Assembly (NCBI RefSeq): GCF_003122365.1
Contig: NZ_CP029254.1
Location: forward strand, 1,379,001-1,443,000
DNA: 64,000 bases
Source: Streptomyces spongiicola
Lineage (GTDB): Bacteria; Actinomycetota; Actinomycetes; Streptomycetales; Streptomycetaceae
Direction: 5' to 3'
Shown here one piece after another: positions 52,037 through 62,187 of this stretch. Position 1 is the first letter of the stretch; the number at the start of each line of letters is the position of its first letter. The position numbers were made by a program, and so were the translations under genes. The notes beneath the pieces were generated by a model. It was not told where the DNA came from and searched no databases. It was given only the letters and a program-made list of their open reading frames with translations.

Positions 52037-54346
52037 TCAGACGTCGATCTTGCGCCTTACCTCGGCCTCGCGGGCATGGTCACCCAGCAGCCGATGAGCG
52101 GCGGCGGCCCTGCGGTACTCCTCGCCGGCGCCCGACGGGTCGCCCTGCACGAGCAGGTTGTCGCCCACCGCCTCCGCGGACGCCGCGATCCCGGCACCGA
52201 GCCCGGCACGCTCGAAGGCGGCCAGGGCGGCACGGTGCAGCTCCACTCCCGCGCCGTGGGCGCCACGGCGCTCCTCCAGGTGCCCCAGCTCGCTCAGCGC
52301 GCGGCCCTCCCCCGCCGGGTGGCCTTCCCGGCGGTAGAGGGCGAGGGCGGCGCGCAGATGGCGCTCGGCGGGCACGAGACCGCCGGCCTGGGCGTAGGCG
52401 GTGCCGAGCCGGTGCCGGGTGTCGGCGAGTGCGGCCGCGTCACCGATCCGGTGGCGGGCGAGGAGGGGCAGCGCCCGCTCCAGGCAGTCGATCGCCTCGT
52501 CGGGGCGGCGCCGGTCCAGGTGGAGGGCGCCGAGACCGCGCAGAACCTCGGCCTCGGCGGCGGTGTCGCCCGCCTCCCGGCAGTCCTCCAGGGCGGTCCC
52601 CAGCTCCCGCAGGGCCTCCTCGTACCGGCCCGCGCTGCGCAGGACGGCGCCCAGCAGCCGCCGGGTGGTGGTCTGTTCGGCGCGCACGGCGGCGTGCCGG
52701 CCGAGGGTGGCCGCCATGCGCAGATGGTCCACGGCCCGGTCGAGCCGTCCTTCGTGCGCGTACGCGGAGCCGAGGCCGCGCAGGGCGTGCGTAGTCCGGT
52801 CGTGCTCGCCGGAGCGGCGGGCCGCGTCGAGGACGGCGGCCCACATGGCGGCGCGCGCGCTCTGCCCCGGCCGGCGCGCCAGCCAGGGGTCGGCGGCGGT
52901 GGCGAGCGCGTGGGCGTGGTGGAGCAGTCCTTCGCGTACGGCGGCACGGACGAGATGGGGGACGGCGTACTGCTCCGCGACGCCCCAGGCTCGGCTGCCC
53001 CGGGCGGTGGCGTCCTCGGTACAGGCGGTCAGTACGCGTTCGAGTGCCGCCCGGCGGTCGGCGGCCGCCGTCTCGTGGTCGAGGCGTTCCGCGGCGAGCA
53101 GGCGGACCAGGTCGTGCAGCCGGTACGCGCCGTGGCCCGCGGGACCGCCGAGTTGCGCGTCGGTGAGGCGCCGGAGGCCGTTCCGGGCTGCTGCGGGGTC
53201 GAGGTCCGCGGCGGCGGCGGCGATCCGTAAGGTGACGCGGCCCGCGGGGCAGGCGCCGAGGGCGCGCAGCAGGGCCCGGTCGGCTGCGCCGAGGGCGGCG
53301 TAGGCGGTTTCGAAGGCGGCGCGGACGGCGAGGTCGTCCATGCGCAGATCGTGGAGGCGGTCGCGTTCCGCGGCGAGACGGCCCGCGAGGACCGGCAACT
53401 GCGAGGTCGACTGGGAGCGGTACACACCGGCAGCGGCGCGGACGGCGAGCGGCAGCAGTCCGCAGGCGTGGACGGCGGTCCGCGCGTGGTCGGTCGAGGC
53501 GGCGGTGCGGCCGGGCCCGGCGACGGCGGCGAGGAGGGCGAGCGCGTCGGGTTCGGTGAGCGGGGCGAGCGGGACGGGCGCGGCCTCGGGCAGGTTCCGG
53601 AGCGCGTCACGGCTGGTGACGAGGGTCAGGCAGTGCTCGCCCGCCGGCAGCAGGGCACGGGCCTGGCCGGCGTCCGCGGCGTCGTCGAGGAGCAGCAGGA
53701 TCCGCCGGCCCGCGGTGCGGCCGCGGAAGCGGGCAGCCAGTTCGGCGAGCGTGCCCGACTGCTCCTCGGCGGGGGCGCCGAGGGCGGCGAGGAGCCCGGA
53801 CAGCACGGCGGCGGGCGGCGGCGGTTCACCGTGTCCGCCGCCGAGTTCGGCGTACAGCCGCCCGTCGGGGAACAGCGGCCCGAGTTCGTGGGCGAGGCGG
53901 ACGGCGAGCGCGGACTTGCCGGTGCCCGGCGCTCCGGTCACGGCGATGGCGCTGTGACCGGAGCGGACGAGGCGCAGGATCGTGTCGGTCTCGGCGGCAC
54001 GTCCGGTGAAGTGGTCGACGGGCGGGGGCAGTTCGGTCCGGCCCGGCGGGGAGTGGCGGGCGGCCGGCGGCGGTGCGGCGGGGTCGGCGGCCGGAACCGG
54101 CGGCGCGGCGGGGCTCCGCCGGGTCCGGGGCCGGCGCACGGCGGTGTACGCGGCGGCCGCGGCCACGGTCGCCGCGAGCGGCCAGAGGAAGGGGGCGAGC
54201 GGGGCGAGGACCGGGGGGAGGGCGTGGGTGCCGCAGGCGGCGGCCGGCAGGGCCAGGACGGGGGCCAGGGCCGGGGCCAGGGCGAGTGGAACCGCCAGCA
54301 GCGCCGATCCCGTGACCAGCACGGCAGTTGCACGAGTGCGCAGCAC
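52037..54346 (-). CDS. Membrane-anchored STAND (NB-ARC) ATPase with TPR repeats
   Basis: A 769-residue protein with two N-terminal hydrophobic helices (ATAVLVTGSALLAVPLALAP and PLAPFLWPLAATVAAAAAYTAV), then a Pro/Ala linker, NB-ARC core and TPRs. Walker A is VTGAPGTGKSALA (about 138-150), Walker B is RILLLLDDAADA, sensor LTLVTSRDAL, and CGLLPLAV replaces the usual GLPLAL. Helical TPR-like repeats cover about 480-765 (RLDRAVDHLRMAATLG and similar). It lacks the SARP DNA-binding domain of AfsR. The membrane anchor suggests a surface-proximal sensor. GTG at 54346. Confidence 0.85.
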   Translation of the reverse strand: MLRTRATAVLVTGSALLAVPLALAPALAPVLALPAAACGTHALPPVLAPLAPFLWPLAATVAAAAAYTAVRRPRTRRSPAAPPVPAADPAAPPPAARHSPPGRTELPPPVDHFTGRAAETDTILRLVRSGHSAIAVTGAPGTGKSALAVRLAHELGPLFPDGRLYAELGGGHGEPPPPAAVLSGLLAALGAPAEEQSGTLAELAARFRGRTAGRRILLLLDDAADAGQARALLPAGEHCLTLVTSRDALRNLPEAAPVPLAPLTEPDALALLAAVAGPGRTAASTDHARTAVHACGLLPLAVRAAAGVYRSQSTSQLPVLAGRLAAERDRLHDLRMDDLAVRAAFETAYAALGAADRALLRALGACPAGRVTLRIAAAAADLDPAAARNGLRRLTDAQLGGPAGHGAYRLHDLVRLLAAERLDHETAAADRRAALERVLTACTEDATARGSRAWGVAEQYAVPHLVRAAVREGLLHHAHALATAADPWLARRPGQSARAAMWAAVLDAARRSGEHDRTTHALRGLGSAYAHEGRLDRAVDHLRMAATLGRHAAVRAEQTTTRRLLGAVLRSAGRYEEALRELGTALEDCREAGDTAAEAEVLRGLGALHLDRRRPDEAIDCLERALPLLARHRIGDAAALADTRHRLGTAYAQAGGLVPAERHLRAALALYRREGHPAGEGRALSELGHLEERRGAHGAGVELHRAALAAFERAGLGAGIAASAEAVGDNLLVQGDPSGAGEEYRRAAAAHRLLGDHAREAEVRRKIDV

Positions 54347-54522
54347 GGTTCCCCCGTCCCGGTTCCCTCTCCCCTGCGTCCGGCGCCCTGGTCCGTGCTC
54401 ACGCCGTACGCGTGCGTCACATTCTGGCCCCTGCGGTGTCCGGTGTGCTCGGCCGGGGTGGGGGATTCGGGGATCGGCGCGTGGGAAGGGCGCCGCGCGG
54501 GGATCGGCCGAGCACAGGCGCT

Positions 54523-55539
54523 TCAGTCATCGCCCTCGTGGGCATCGAGGCCCGCGCGCGGAGATGGGCCGAGTTCGTCCGCGAGCAGCTCGGCGATCCG
54601 GGCGACGAGCCGGTTGTCGGGGGCGGCGTCGGGATGCCGCCTGGTCGTCAGGACGGCCAGGACGACGGGGGAGCCGTCGGGGGTCCAGGCGATACCGACA
54701 TCGTTGTTCGTTCCGTACTCGCCGGCGCCGGTCTTGTCCGCGAGGGTCCAGTCGTCGGGGAGTCCGGCGCGGAGGCGTTCCGTGCCGGTGGTGTTGTTCA
54801 GCAGCCATCCGGTCAGCCGCTGCCGGTCCGGGCGGGAGAGCGCGTCGCCGAGGACGAGCCGGGAGTAGGTACCGGCGATGCCGCGCGGGCTGGTGGTGTC
54901 CTCGACCCGCCAGGGCTCGGCCGAGTTCAGCCGGGGCTCCCACCGGTCGAGCCGGGTGACGCCGTCCCCGATGGAGCGGCAGAAGCGGGTGACGGCGGAG
55001 GGGCCGCCGAGTTCACGCAGGAGGAGGTTGGCCGCGGCGTTGTCGCTGTAGCGGACGGCGGCGTCGCAGAGGCCGGCCACGGTCATGCCGTTGGCGAGGT
55101 TCTCCCGGCGGCCGGTGATGACGGCGTAGCCCGACTCCTCGGTGTCCTTCTCGGTGTAGTGGATGCGCTTGGCGAGGAACTCGCCCCTGCGGTCCAGGTC
55201 CCTGAGGACGGCCGCGACGGCCGGCGCCTTGAACACCGAGCACATGGGGAAGAGTTCGTCGGCGCGGTGGGAGACGGTCCGGCCCGTCCTGGTGTCGCGC
55301 GCGAAGACGCCGAGCCGGGCGGAGTACGTCCGCTCGAGTTCTGCCAGGCGGCGGGAGATCCCGTCCGGTCGGGTCGTGCCGCCCCGGTCGGCGCCGCCGC
55401 GCGGGCCGTCGGCGGGCTGCCCGTCGCCGTGCCGCGCCGTGGCCGCCACCGTGGCCGACGGCAGGCCGGCGGCCAGCGCGGCCGCCGCGCCGGCGGTGAG
55501 CAGTGTGCGGCGGGTCCGCCGCGCCCGTGAAGTGTCCAA
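54523..55539 (-). CDS. Class A beta-lactamase with Tat signal
   Basis: A 338-residue serine beta-lactamase. Active-site motifs: S-x-x-K as CSVFK, SDN in RYSDNAAANLL, the general-base Glu in DRWEPRLNSA, and KTG in LADKTGAGEYGTNNDVG. The N-terminus RARRTRRTLLTAGAAAALAAG has paired arginines typical of Tat export. The TTG start at 55539 is inferred: it gives the signal peptide directly and AAGGAAG lies 7 nt upstream; no ATG/GTG is suitably placed. Streptomyces often have such enzymes as protection against beta-lactams. No regulator is adjacent. Confidence 0.93.
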   Translation of the reverse strand: MDTSRARRTRRTLLTAGAAAALAAGLPSATVAATARHGDGQPADGPRGGADRGGTTRPDGISRRLAELERTYSARLGVFARDTRTGRTVSHRADELFPMCSVFKAPAVAAVLRDLDRRGEFLAKRIHYTEKDTEESGYAVITGRRENLANGMTVAGLCDAAVRYSDNAAANLLLRELGGPSAVTRFCRSIGDGVTRLDRWEPRLNSAEPWRVEDTTSPRGIAGTYSRLVLGDALSRPDRQRLTGWLLNNTTGTERLRAGLPDDWTLADKTGAGEYGTNNDVGIAWTPDGSPVVLAVLTTRRHPDAAPDNRLVARIAELLADELGPSPRAGLDAHEGDD

Positions 55540-56549
55540 GGCCGTGCTTCCTTTCGTCTGCCGCACCCCGGCCCGCGGGCGGCGGGGGCGCCGCGGTCCG
55601 CGGTCGCCTCCGCCCCATGGCACCCTTCCCCCGGTGGTGCCACCGCTGCCGGTACGTGCTGGTTCCTGACCGGGTCCGGCAGGCACGGGCACGGGCCTGC
55701 CACCGTGCCCAGGCCCCAGGCGCAGGCGCAGGCGCAGGGATGGGCCTGGGCCTGCGCCGGGTCTGCGCCGGCGCCCGGGAAGCCTCGATGCCCGCGCCTC
55801 GGTTGCCGCGGGAGCCCGTGCCGTCCCCGTCCGGGGCCGCGCCCCACCATGGCCGGCGCTTCCCCGACACCCGTGGGCCGGTGGTGATCACTCTCCAGGA
55901 CGATCCGCCGGCCCGATCGGTTCCGGGTGCCCGCGGGCTGCCGAGTCGCCTGGGTGTGCGGCCGTCCGGCACACCACCCGCCCCGGACCGCAGGGGCGCC
56001 GGCGGGTCGGTCCGGCGTCCCGCCTGTACGGGCTGGAGGCTCAAGTCCGCGCGGGCGCAGGCGGATCCGTACCGTCCCCGGCCGGCCGCCGCCCCGTCCG
56101 GGACCGAGGGAGCTGCCGCGGCCGGGTGCCGTCCCCGGGCGGCCGGCTGCCGGGTGTCCGGCGTGCGTGGAACGCCTCCCGGCCGGGATCGGCGGGGCGT
56201 GAGGTCCTCCGCCCGGCGATGACGGCGGGTGTCCCGGCCCGCCGGGTCCGGATGTCCGCCATGGCGGGGGCGGCGGGGGCGGCGGGGGCGGCACGCGTGC
56301 CGGAGGTGCCGAAGGCGCCGCACGTACGCGAGATGCCGAAGGCGCCGCACGTGCCGGGGGCGGCGGGGGGCGGCACGCGTGCCGCACGTACCCGAGGCAC
56401 CGCACGTACCCGAGATGCCGAAGGCGCCGCACGTACCGGGGGCGGCGGGGGGCGGCACGCGTGCCGCACGTACCCGAGGCACCGCACGTACCCGAGATGC
56501 CGGAGGTACCGCACGTGCCGGGGGCGGCCCGGTCGCGATGCCGGTACGT
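55540..56549. repeat. Large intergenic region with 82-bp triplication
   Basis: The longest gene-free stretch, 1,010 bp. Three 82-bp tandem copies occupy 56289-56370, 56371-56452 and 56453-56534; each starts CGGCACGCGTGCC and contains ACGTACCCGAG. Within each copy a shorter CCGCACGTACC unit is itself repeated. GGCGCA hexamers lie at 55721-55738. Frames on both strands are long but low-complexity and look non-coding. Promoters for the beta-lactamase should be near 55540-55700. Confidence 0.8.
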
Positions 56550-57269
56550 CTACGGGGACGGCGTGCGTGCGGCGGCGAGCAGACGTGCGGTGTCGTCGGC
56601 GCACAGTTGCAGCGCGTTGCCGACCGTGGTCAGCACCTCCCGCTCCGCCGGGGTGTAGGGCCCGTCGGCGAGGGCGATACCGGCGCCCTGCAGCAGGATC
56701 GATTCACGTCCGGCCGGTGCCAGATGCGGGGTGAGCGGCTCCAGCGCCTCATGCAGTTCGATGGCGAGGGCCGCGCCGCAGGGTCCCGCGTCGGCGATGA
56801 AGCGGCCGGTGTCGGCGGCGAGTGCCTCCACCAGGGCGGTCAGCTGGTCCTCGGTGCAGTCGCTGATCCCGGCGGCGCGGACCGCGGCGACCGCGGTCCG
56901 CCGGACCGGGCGGGCGGCGGTTCCCCCGGCGGCGAGGACGGCGAGCGCGACGGTGTGCACGGCGTCGCGGAGCATCGCGGAGAAGCGGCCGGTGGTGGGG
57001 TGGTCCAGGGCGTCGGTGCCGAAGTGGCTGTGGCAGGCGGCGCATTCGACGACCGGCCCGGCGTGTCCGCGCGGGAGGACGGGGACGCCGAGGACGGTGA
57101 AGCGGCGGCGGCCGGTGCGGCGGCGGTAGTTGCGGTCTCCTCCGCATTCGGGGCAGAAGAACTCCCCGTCGCCGACAGTGCTCCACGATGTGCGCGTCCC
57201 GAAGACACGAAGTCCGCGATGGCCGTGGATGCGCGGTTTTCGGCCGCTCTGTCCGCGGGCTGGCAGCAC
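56550..57269 (-). CDS. TerB-family (tellurite-resistance-like) protein with N-terminal zinc ribbon
   Basis: A 239-residue protein. The N-terminal zinc ribbon has FFCPECGGDRNYRRR and VVECAACHSHFGTD (four Cys); the C-terminal helical TerB-like domain runs from LRDAVHTVALAVLAAGG to TPAEREVLTTVGNALQL. Such proteins are widely conserved in Streptomyces and the term tellurite resistance is homology only; some take part in phage-response or metal-stress systems. The GTG at 57269 is set by GGAGG 6 nt upstream. The gene is alone. Confidence 0.85.
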   Translation of the reverse strand: MLPARGQSGRKPRIHGHRGLRVFGTRTSWSTVGDGEFFCPECGGDRNYRRRTGRRRFTVLGVPVLPRGHAGPVVECAACHSHFGTDALDHPTTGRFSAMLRDAVHTVALAVLAAGGTAARPVRRTAVAAVRAAGISDCTEDQLTALVEALAADTGRFIADAGPCGAALAIELHEALEPLTPHLAPAGRESILLQGAGIALADGPYTPAEREVLTTVGNALQLCADDTARLLAAARTPSP

Positions 57270-57372
57270 GTCGCACCTCCGTGACCCTCCGGCAACATTG
57301 CCGCGTTGACGTGATGTTAGCCACATCACGGAGGTGGCGTCAGCACCCGGACGCCACATCGCCCGGACATGG

Positions 57373-57407
57373 CCGAACCCCGCCCCTGTGCGGGGAGCGG
57401 GGTTCGG
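57373..57407. terminator. Terminator of leuA
   Basis: Perfect arms CCGAACCCCG (57373-57382) and CGGGGTTCGG (57398-57407) with an inner CCCC/GGGG helix, 23 bp past the leuA stop on the minus strand. Confidence 0.8.
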
Positions 57408-57429
57408 CGGCCGCGGGTGGCGGCGGGCG

Positions 57430-59304
<1,875 letters not shown>

Positions 59305-59358
59305 CTACGACAACAGGCCCTCGCCGCGGCAGCTAAGAAGAAGCAGCCCGAAACGCAT
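59305..59358 (-). CDS. leuL: leuA leader peptide
   Basis: An 18-codon ORF encoding MRFGLLLLSCRGEGLLS, with four consecutive leucine codons (CTG CTT CTT CTT) and two more near the end, upstream of leuA on the same strand. CTT is rare in this GC-rich genome, so ribosome pausing when leucyl-tRNA is short is plausible. Such a leader for leuA has been described in Streptomyces. A TAGGCT -10-like hexamer (59369-59374) lies just upstream, so the message may be nearly leaderless. Confidence 0.8.
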   Translation of the reverse strand: MRFGLLLLSCRGEGLLS

Positions 59359-59368
59359 GATGCGGACG

Positions 59369-59374
59369 AGCCTA
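59369..59374 (-). promoter_or_regulatory. -10-like hexamer of the leuA promoter
   Basis: TAGGCT on the minus strand fits the Streptomyces -10 consensus (TAGRRT type) and sits about 10 bases upstream of the leader ATG. No matching -35 sequence was found. The remaining upstream sequence (59375-59520) is shared with the decayed protease remnant. Confidence 0.4.
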
Positions 59375-59519
59375 GCGGAGCTTCGGCGCGGGCGCCGGTG
59401 CCGTTTCAGTATGCGGGACGACCGAACCGCAACGGTCACATACGGCGGATCGCTCCATTCCACTCCGTTTCATCCCATTCCACTCGTCGCCGTTGCCTTC
59501 GGTGACGGCCGCCTGGCGC

Positions 59520-60140
59520 GGTGTCACCGCGCTGAACGCGTCGTTCCCGGACGTCTTCGGCTCCCCGGTGAGGCGGTACACACCCGGCCGGAGCGCGGAC
59601 CGGGCCGACCGGCTCACCGGTGCCGGGCTGCCGGCCCCCGGGGCCGGCGGGGTGGCGCCGCGGTCGGCGAAGGCACCGGGGACGGCGTACGACGACATCC
59701 CCGCAAGGACCCCCAGCCTGCGACGACGGCCGGCTACGTCCGGGCGGCCGGGACAACGGCGGCGTCCACATCGACTCGGGCATCCCGACCACGTCCCCCA
59801 TCGGCTCGCCGTCCAGCTGGGCGGCAAGGCGTGGGAGCGGGCCGGCCGGCTCTGGTACGACGCGTTGACCTCGGAGAGGCTGCGGGGCGACGCTTCGTTC
59901 CCCGGCTTCCCCGACTTCCCCGACCTCCCCGGCCTCCCCGGCTTCCCCGGCTTCCCCGGCTTTCCCGGCGTCCTCGGCGTCCTCGGCTTTCCCGGCTTTC
60001 CCGGCTTCCCCGGCGTCCTCGGCTTCCCCGGCTTTCCCGGGGAGACGGTCGCGGCGGCCATCGCGCGCTGCGGAAGGGGGCGAGGAGCGCGAGGCGCCGT
60101 GGTGGAGGCGTGGTCCCGGGTCGGTGCACCTGCCAACCGA
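59520..60140 (+). pseudogene. Decayed M4 (protealysin-like) metalloprotease, C-terminal fragment
   Basis: Fragments of an M4 peptidase occur in order but in different frames: ALNASFPDVFGS and RSAKAPGTAYDD (frame of 59529), KDPQPATTAGYV (59705), DNGGVHIDSGIP (59752), GGKAWERAGRLWYD (from about 59820), then EGGEEREA and AVVEAWSRVGA near 60080-60125. At least four indels separate them. The zinc-binding HEXXH half is absent. A 9-bp minisatellite has expanded inside it (59890-60045). The intact gene would encode a secreted thermolysin-type protease; the adjacent emfourin gene is the cognate inhibitor type. Confidence 0.85.
59890..60045. repeat. 9-bp TTCCCCGGC minisatellite inside the protease remnant
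   Basis: About seventeen 9-bp units (TTCCCCGGC, with TTTCCCGGC and GTCCTCGGC variants) follow the DASF segment where the protease would continue; normal protease sequence resumes after it (GAGACGGTCGCGGCGGCC encodes ETVAAA). Confidence 0.9.
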
Positions 60141-60166
60141 CCGCGGTCCGTACTAGAACAGAAGAC

Positions 60167-60433
60167 ATGCGCATCCAGGTACGACGCACGGGCGGGTTCG
60201 CCGGCATCGAGCGGGTCCGCGAGGTGGACACCTCGGGGCGGCCCGACGCCCAGGAGTGGCACACCCTGGCCGAGCGGGCGGTGGGCGACGGCCGGGACAC
60301 CCCGCCGGTGGGGGTGCCGGACGGCTTCCGGTACCAGCTCACGGTCGACGGCACGACGGTGTACTGCGCGGACCCGCGGCTGTCCGAGGCACAGCGGCAG
60401 CTGATCACCCGGCTGCTGGACGAAGGCGCCTGA
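60167..60433 (+). CDS. Emfourin-like inhibitor of M4 metalloproteases
   Basis: An 88-residue protein: MRIQVRRTGGFAGIERVREV, then WHTLAERA, a PPVGVPDGFRYQLTVDGTTV segment and the C-terminal LSEAQRQLITRLLDEG. This is the protealysin-inhibitor (emfourin) pattern, whose genes usually sit beside protealysin-like M4 peptidase genes. Here the reading frame is intact although the upstream protease is degenerate. The ATG at 60167 lies 40 bp past the fragment; AGAACAGAAG upstream may supply a ribosome site or a promoter, with TACTAG as a possible -10. Probably cytoplasmic: no signal peptide. Confidence 0.85.
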   Translation: MRIQVRRTGGFAGIERVREVDTSGRPDAQEWHTLAERAVGDGRDTPPVGVPDGFRYQLTVDGTTVYCADPRLSEAQRQLITRLLDEGA

Positions 60434-60446
60434 GCACGGCGCGGCG

Positions 60447-60480
60447 TTGACATCCTCGCCGCTCTGAAGGGCGGCGGTTC
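60447..60480 (-). mobile_element. Right end of a TnpB (IS200/IS605-type) element
   Basis: TTGACATCCTCGCCGC and an 8-bp hairpin (60457-60464/60469-60476, TGAA loop) form the known terminus that, read on the minus strand, ends GAGGATGTCAA. It is the 3' end of the element and overlaps the 3' scaffold of its predicted omega RNA. It begins 14 bp past the emfourin stop. Confidence 0.75.
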
Positions 60481-60485
60481 CCGCC

Positions 60486-60905
60486 TACCGCGCCGTTGAT
60501 GGCTGCGGTGTCGGGTGGGTTCCTGTTTCGCTGCGCGGTGCGGGCACGGGTGCACGTCTTACCTGCGCTCGACAGGCTGACACCGCCAGTCCGGCGGCCT
60601 TGGCGACGTTGACCGCCGCGTTGATGTCCCGGTCCAGGACGGGCCCCGCACGCCGAGCACGTCCACACACGGACGTGCAGGGGCTTGGGGCCGTCCTTGA
60701 CGCCGCACCGCGAGCACACCCGGGAGGTCGGTTCGAACCGGCCGATCTTCACGAGGGTGCGCCCGTACCGGGCGGCTCTGTACTCCAGCATGGTCACGAA
60801 CGCCGACCATCCGGCGTCGTGGACGGACTTGGCCAGGCACGTGCGCGCGAGTCCCTTCACTTGCACCGGGGCTCGCCCATGCGGGGGCGGTTGCCCTTCA
60901 GGCCG
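60486..60905 (-). pseudogene. tnpB: Truncated, frameshifted TnpB
   Basis: Only the C-terminal third remains: VKGLARTCLAKSVHDAGWSA, YRAARYGRTLVKIGRFEPTS, zinc-ribbon CSRC and CSAC, then after a frameshift PVLDRDINAAVNVAKAAG with the third catalytic Asp of the RuvC site. The upstream region with the first catalytic residues is missing; sequence near 60860-60910 is unrelated. It is RNA-guided-nuclease-related in origin but not functional. The sequence up to era (60906-61239) is mostly GGTGCCGGGTGCCGGAGCC repeats. Confidence 0.8.
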
Positions 60906-61036
60906 TCGAAGATGCACCGCGAACAGACCCGGTAGCTTGGAGTCGGGCGCGCGACCCGGGGACCGTGGCTGCCGGACGGGCCCGGGGCCCGGTGACTGCC
61001 GGACAAGGCCCGGGGATCGGCAAGTGCGGGCCGGCC

Positions 61037-61200
61037 CCGGACCCGGTCGGGTGCCGGAGCCGGTAGGTGCCGGGTGCCGGACCCGGCCGGGTGCCGGAGC
61101 CGGTGGGTGCCGGGTGCCGAAGCCGGCCGGGTGCCGAAGCCGGTAGGTGCCGGGTGCCGGAGCCGGTAGGTGCCGGGTGCCGGAGCCGGTGGGTGCCGGG
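61037..61200. repeat. GGTGCCGGGTGCCGGA tandem repeats
   Basis: About six units of a 27-29-bp repeat (GGTGCCGGGTGCCGGAGCC type) between the TnpB relic and the era stop. Frames read through it give only RHPAPTG-type low complexity. Confidence 0.85.
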
Positions 61201-61239
61201 GGCCTGCGCGCCCCGGGCCGGGGGTCGCCGGCGCCCCGG

Positions 61240-62187
61240 TCAGAAACCCAGTCTGCGCAGCTGCTTCGGGTCCCGCTGCCAGTCCTTGGCGACCTTGACG
61301 TGCAGATCGAGGAAGACCGGCGTGCCGAGCAGCGCCTCGATGTGCTTGCGGGACTTGGTGCCGACCTCCTTGAGGCGGCTGCCCCTCGGGCCGATGACGA
61401 TGCCCTTCTGGCTGGGGCGCTCGATGTAGACGTTGGCGTGGATGTCGAGCAGCGGCCGGTCCGCCGGGCGTCCCTCGCGCGGCAGCATCTCCTCGACCAC
61501 GACCGCGATCGAGTGGGGCAGCTCGTCGCGTACGCCCTCGAGCGCCGCCTCGCGGATCAGCTCGGCGACCATGACCTGCTCCGGCTCGTCCGTGAGGTCG
61601 CCCTCCGGGTAGAGCGGGGGGCTCTCGGGGAGCAGCGGGACGAGGAGGTCGCCGAGCAGGGTGACCTGGCTGTCGCCGACGGCCGACACCGGGACGATCT
61701 CCGCCCACTCGAAGCCCAGCTCGCTGCCGAGGCGGTCGACGGCCAGGAGCTGCTCGGCCAGGGTCTTGGAGTCGACCAGGTCGGTCTTGGTGACGATCGC
61801 GACCTTGGGGGTCTTCCTGATCCCGGCCAGCTCCTTGGCGATGAAGCGGTCGCCGGGGCCGATCTTCTGGTCGGCGGGCAGGCAGAAACCGATCACGTCG
61901 ACCTCGGCCCAGGTGGTGCGCACGACGTCGTTCAGCCGCTCGCCGAGCAGGGTGCGCGGCTTGTGCAGGCCGGGGGTGTCCACGAGGACGAGCTGGGCGT
62001 TCAGGTCGGGCCGGTGGACGATGCCGCGGACGGTGTGGCGGGTGGTCTGGGGCCGGTTGGAGGTGATGGCCACCTTCTGGCCCACCAGAGCGTTCGTGAG
62101 GGTGGACTTGCCCGCGTTGGGGCGGCCGACGAAGCAGGCGAAACCGGCGCGGTGCGGCGCCTCGGATCCGGGGGTGTGAACGCTCAT
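61240..62187 (-). CDS. era: GTPase Era
   Basis: A 315-residue GTPase for 16S rRNA maturation and 30S assembly. G1 is GRPNAGKST, G3 is VDTPGLHKP, G4 is TKTDLV, and G5 VSAVG; the C-terminal KH domain has YIERPSQKGIVIGPRGSRLKEVG. The ATG at 62187 starts the conserved N-terminus (MSVHTPGSEAPHRAGFACF). The gene ends in KQLRRLGF. It is transcribed leftward, and the upstream 374-bp gap (62188-62561) shows no gene, only GC-rich sequence. Confidence 0.96.
   Translation of the reverse strand: MSVHTPGSEAPHRAGFACFVGRPNAGKSTLTNALVGQKVAITSNRPQTTRHTVRGIVHRPDLNAQLVLVDTPGLHKPRTLLGERLNDVVRTTWAEVDVIGFCLPADQKIGPGDRFIAKELAGIRKTPKVAIVTKTDLVDSKTLAEQLLAVDRLGSELGFEWAEIVPVSAVGDSQVTLLGDLLVPLLPESPPLYPEGDLTDEPEQVMVAELIREAALEGVRDELPHSIAVVVEEMLPREGRPADRPLLDIHANVYIERPSQKGIVIGPRGSRLKEVGTKSRKHIEALLGTPVFLDLHVKVAKDWQRDPKQLRRLGF

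Noticed and set aside
60725..60745. tRNA T-arm-like GGTTCGAACC
   Set aside because: It lies inside the TnpB coding remnant and no acceptor, D or anticodon arms surround it.
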